This document shows, one piece after another, positions 58,282 through 59,106 of a DNA stretch of 59,106 nt. The translations under genes and the position numbers were made by a program. The notes below the pieces were generated by a model. That model saw only the letters and a program-made list of their open reading frames with translations. It was not told the DNA's origin and ran no database searches. The first letter of the stretch is position 1. Every line of letters starts with the position of its first letter. The stretch covers positions 1 to 59,106 of the forward strand of contig LVAK01000020.1 of assembly GCA_001604035.1 (NCBI GenBank), in the 5' to 3' direction. This stretch comes from Clostridiales bacterium Firm_05 (GTDB lineage Bacteria; Bacillota; Clostridia; Oscillospirales; Ruminococcaceae).

Positions 58282-59106
58282 TCAGTCGGTCTGTCCTACG
58301 TTCCCGTCATCGTCCTCCGGGACAGCCTTCTTCTCTTCCGCCAGCTTATTCTTTTCGGCACGCCGTTTTTCAAGAGCCGGCAGCAGGTTCTCCCGGTAGA
58401 AGTGATCGCAGATAGCTGCGAAGGGTATAGCAAGGAGAATTCCTATAACGCCGAATATACGTCCGCCTACGATGATCGCTATGAGTATGAGCAGTCCGGG
58501 CACACCGAGAGTGCTGCCGAAGAGCTTAGGCTTTATGAGATATCCGTCACAGAGCTGGAGGATAAGTGTGAATATAAGGAATATAAGTGCGCTTTTCGGA
58601 TCGACCATAAGGAGGATGAAACCGCCTATAGCTGCACCGACTAAAGGGCCGAATGTGGGGGCGAGGTTGGTTATAGCCACTACAAAGGATACGAGGGCGA
58701 TGTACTGCATACCGGTTATAGCCATAAATATAGCATTTACCGTTCCGACGATCAGTGCATCGATAATAGTGAATACGATATAGCGGTTGAGTACGGCATC
58801 ACAGTGCTTGAGGAAGGAGATAGTATGCTCGTAGCTTGCAGGAGACATGGTCGCCTTCATAAATCTTGTGGAGCCGGTCTTTATCCTTTCCTTTCCCGCA
58901 AGGAGATATACGGAGAGAATGAATGCTACCAGCCAGTTGAACATACCCTTTCCGGCATTTGTGAAAAAGTTTATGATATCAGTGGAATTATCGGAAATGT
59001 AGGATGTTACCTCGTTGAGTATCTTCTCCGATGAGTCAACGAAACGCCGCAGATTGACCTTCCTTGAAACGTCCGGATCGATGTTTTCGAGAAGCTTCTG
59101 CACGGA
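58282..59106 (-). CDS. AI-2E family (PerM/YdiK-like) permease, 5' end outside the window
   Basis: The frame is open to the last base, so only the C-terminal 274 residues are seen. Typical AI-2E family segments: WLVAFILSVYLLAGKERIK, ALIVGTVNAIFMAITGM, ALVSFVVAITNLAPTFGPLV (family signature), GAAIGGFILLMVDPKSAL and GPLVG/IVGGRIFGVIGILLAIP. The members are inner-membrane transporters; the substrate is not predictable (autoinducer-2, Na+/H+ exchange or others are reported). The tail is acidic (PEDDDGNVGQTD). Confidence 0.9.
   Translation of the reverse strand, partial: SVQKLLENIDPDVSRKVNLRRFVDSSEKILNEVTSYISDNSTDIINFFTNAGKGMFNWLVAFILSVYLLAGKERIKTGSTRFMKATMSPASYEHTISFLKHCDAVLNRYIVFTIIDALIVGTVNAIFMAITGMQYIALVSFVVAITNLAPTFGPLVGAAIGGFILLMVDPKSALIFLIFTLILQLCDGYLIKPKLFGSTLGVPGLLILIAIIVGGRIFGVIGILLAIPFAAICDHFYRENLLPALEKRRAEKNKLAEEKKAVPEDDDGNVGQTD

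Overview
The window looks like a chromosomal segment of a fibrolytic Ruminococcus (Oscillospiraceae, Bacillota). The basis is the dockerins: two classes occur, one carrying GDVNxDGRFNTADL and one carrying GDADxDGxxKMNDAV, attached to GH9, GH16, CotH and LRR proteins as in cellulosome-forming ruminococci. Strong AGGAGG ribosome sites, TTGACA-17-TATAAT promoters, a Spo0A homologue and TTG/GTG starts also fit Bacillota. The species cannot be fixed from the sequence alone.

Layout. 1-741: 3' part of hcp. About 1.2-7.4 kb: a small mobile or formerly mobile island with a DUF4143-type ATPase, a DUF6076-like protein, a winged-helix replication-type protein, a long oriT-like hairpin, a chain of short hairpins, a TnpW-like protein and a TnpX-like large serine recombinase. 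The island ends at what looks like the 3' end of a tRNA gene. 7.4-11.5 kb: relics (ArdC/zincin protein with a non-ATG start, a 19-codon SDR stub, a broken alpha/beta hydrolase) around an intact FAD oxidoreductase. 11.5-24.6 kb: polysaccharide genes, namely GH16-propeller-dockerin, CotH-dockerin, GH95 and a GH26 lipoprotein, followed by a HAD-like protein, spo0A and a flavin reductase. 24.7-31 kb: sigma/anti-sigma locus 1 and a divergent LRR-dockerin protein. 31-35 kb: GIY-YIG protein, tex and a hydrolase lacking its nucleophile. 35-38.6 kb: a zinc-ribbon/DUF805 protein and sigma/anti-sigma locus 2. 39-42 kb: a UbiA / HAD phosphatase / polytopic membrane protein cassette. 42-44.4 kb: a sugar-binding lipoprotein and an XRE/desulfoferrodoxin-like fusion. 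44.8-48.8 kb: a 1333-residue GH9-dockerin-GH16-GH16 enzyme. 49-59 kb: YfhO-family protein, murA, two cyclophilin-like proteins, a membrane GDPD and an AI-2E-type permease cut by the window end.

The most unusual system is the pair of ECF sigma/anti-sigma loci (24753-27514 and 36103-38632). In both, the putative membrane anti-sigma factor is fused in frame to a secreted-type protein with five EF-hand-like repeats and a C-terminal dockerin. At the junction both carry the same in-frame internal start, GAAAGGAG-N7-ATG, followed by a complete signal peptide (YERSI[VI]MKK at protein level). Each gene therefore seems built to give two products: a full-length anti-sigma/dockerin fusion and a free secreted dockerin protein. 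The two sigma genes also share an upstream motif that could be an autoregulated promoter. I infer, without proof, a link between cellulosome assembly state and transcription.

A family of short inverted-repeat elements (MITE-like) fills four intergenic gaps. All promoter, terminator and RNA-structure calls were made by eye.
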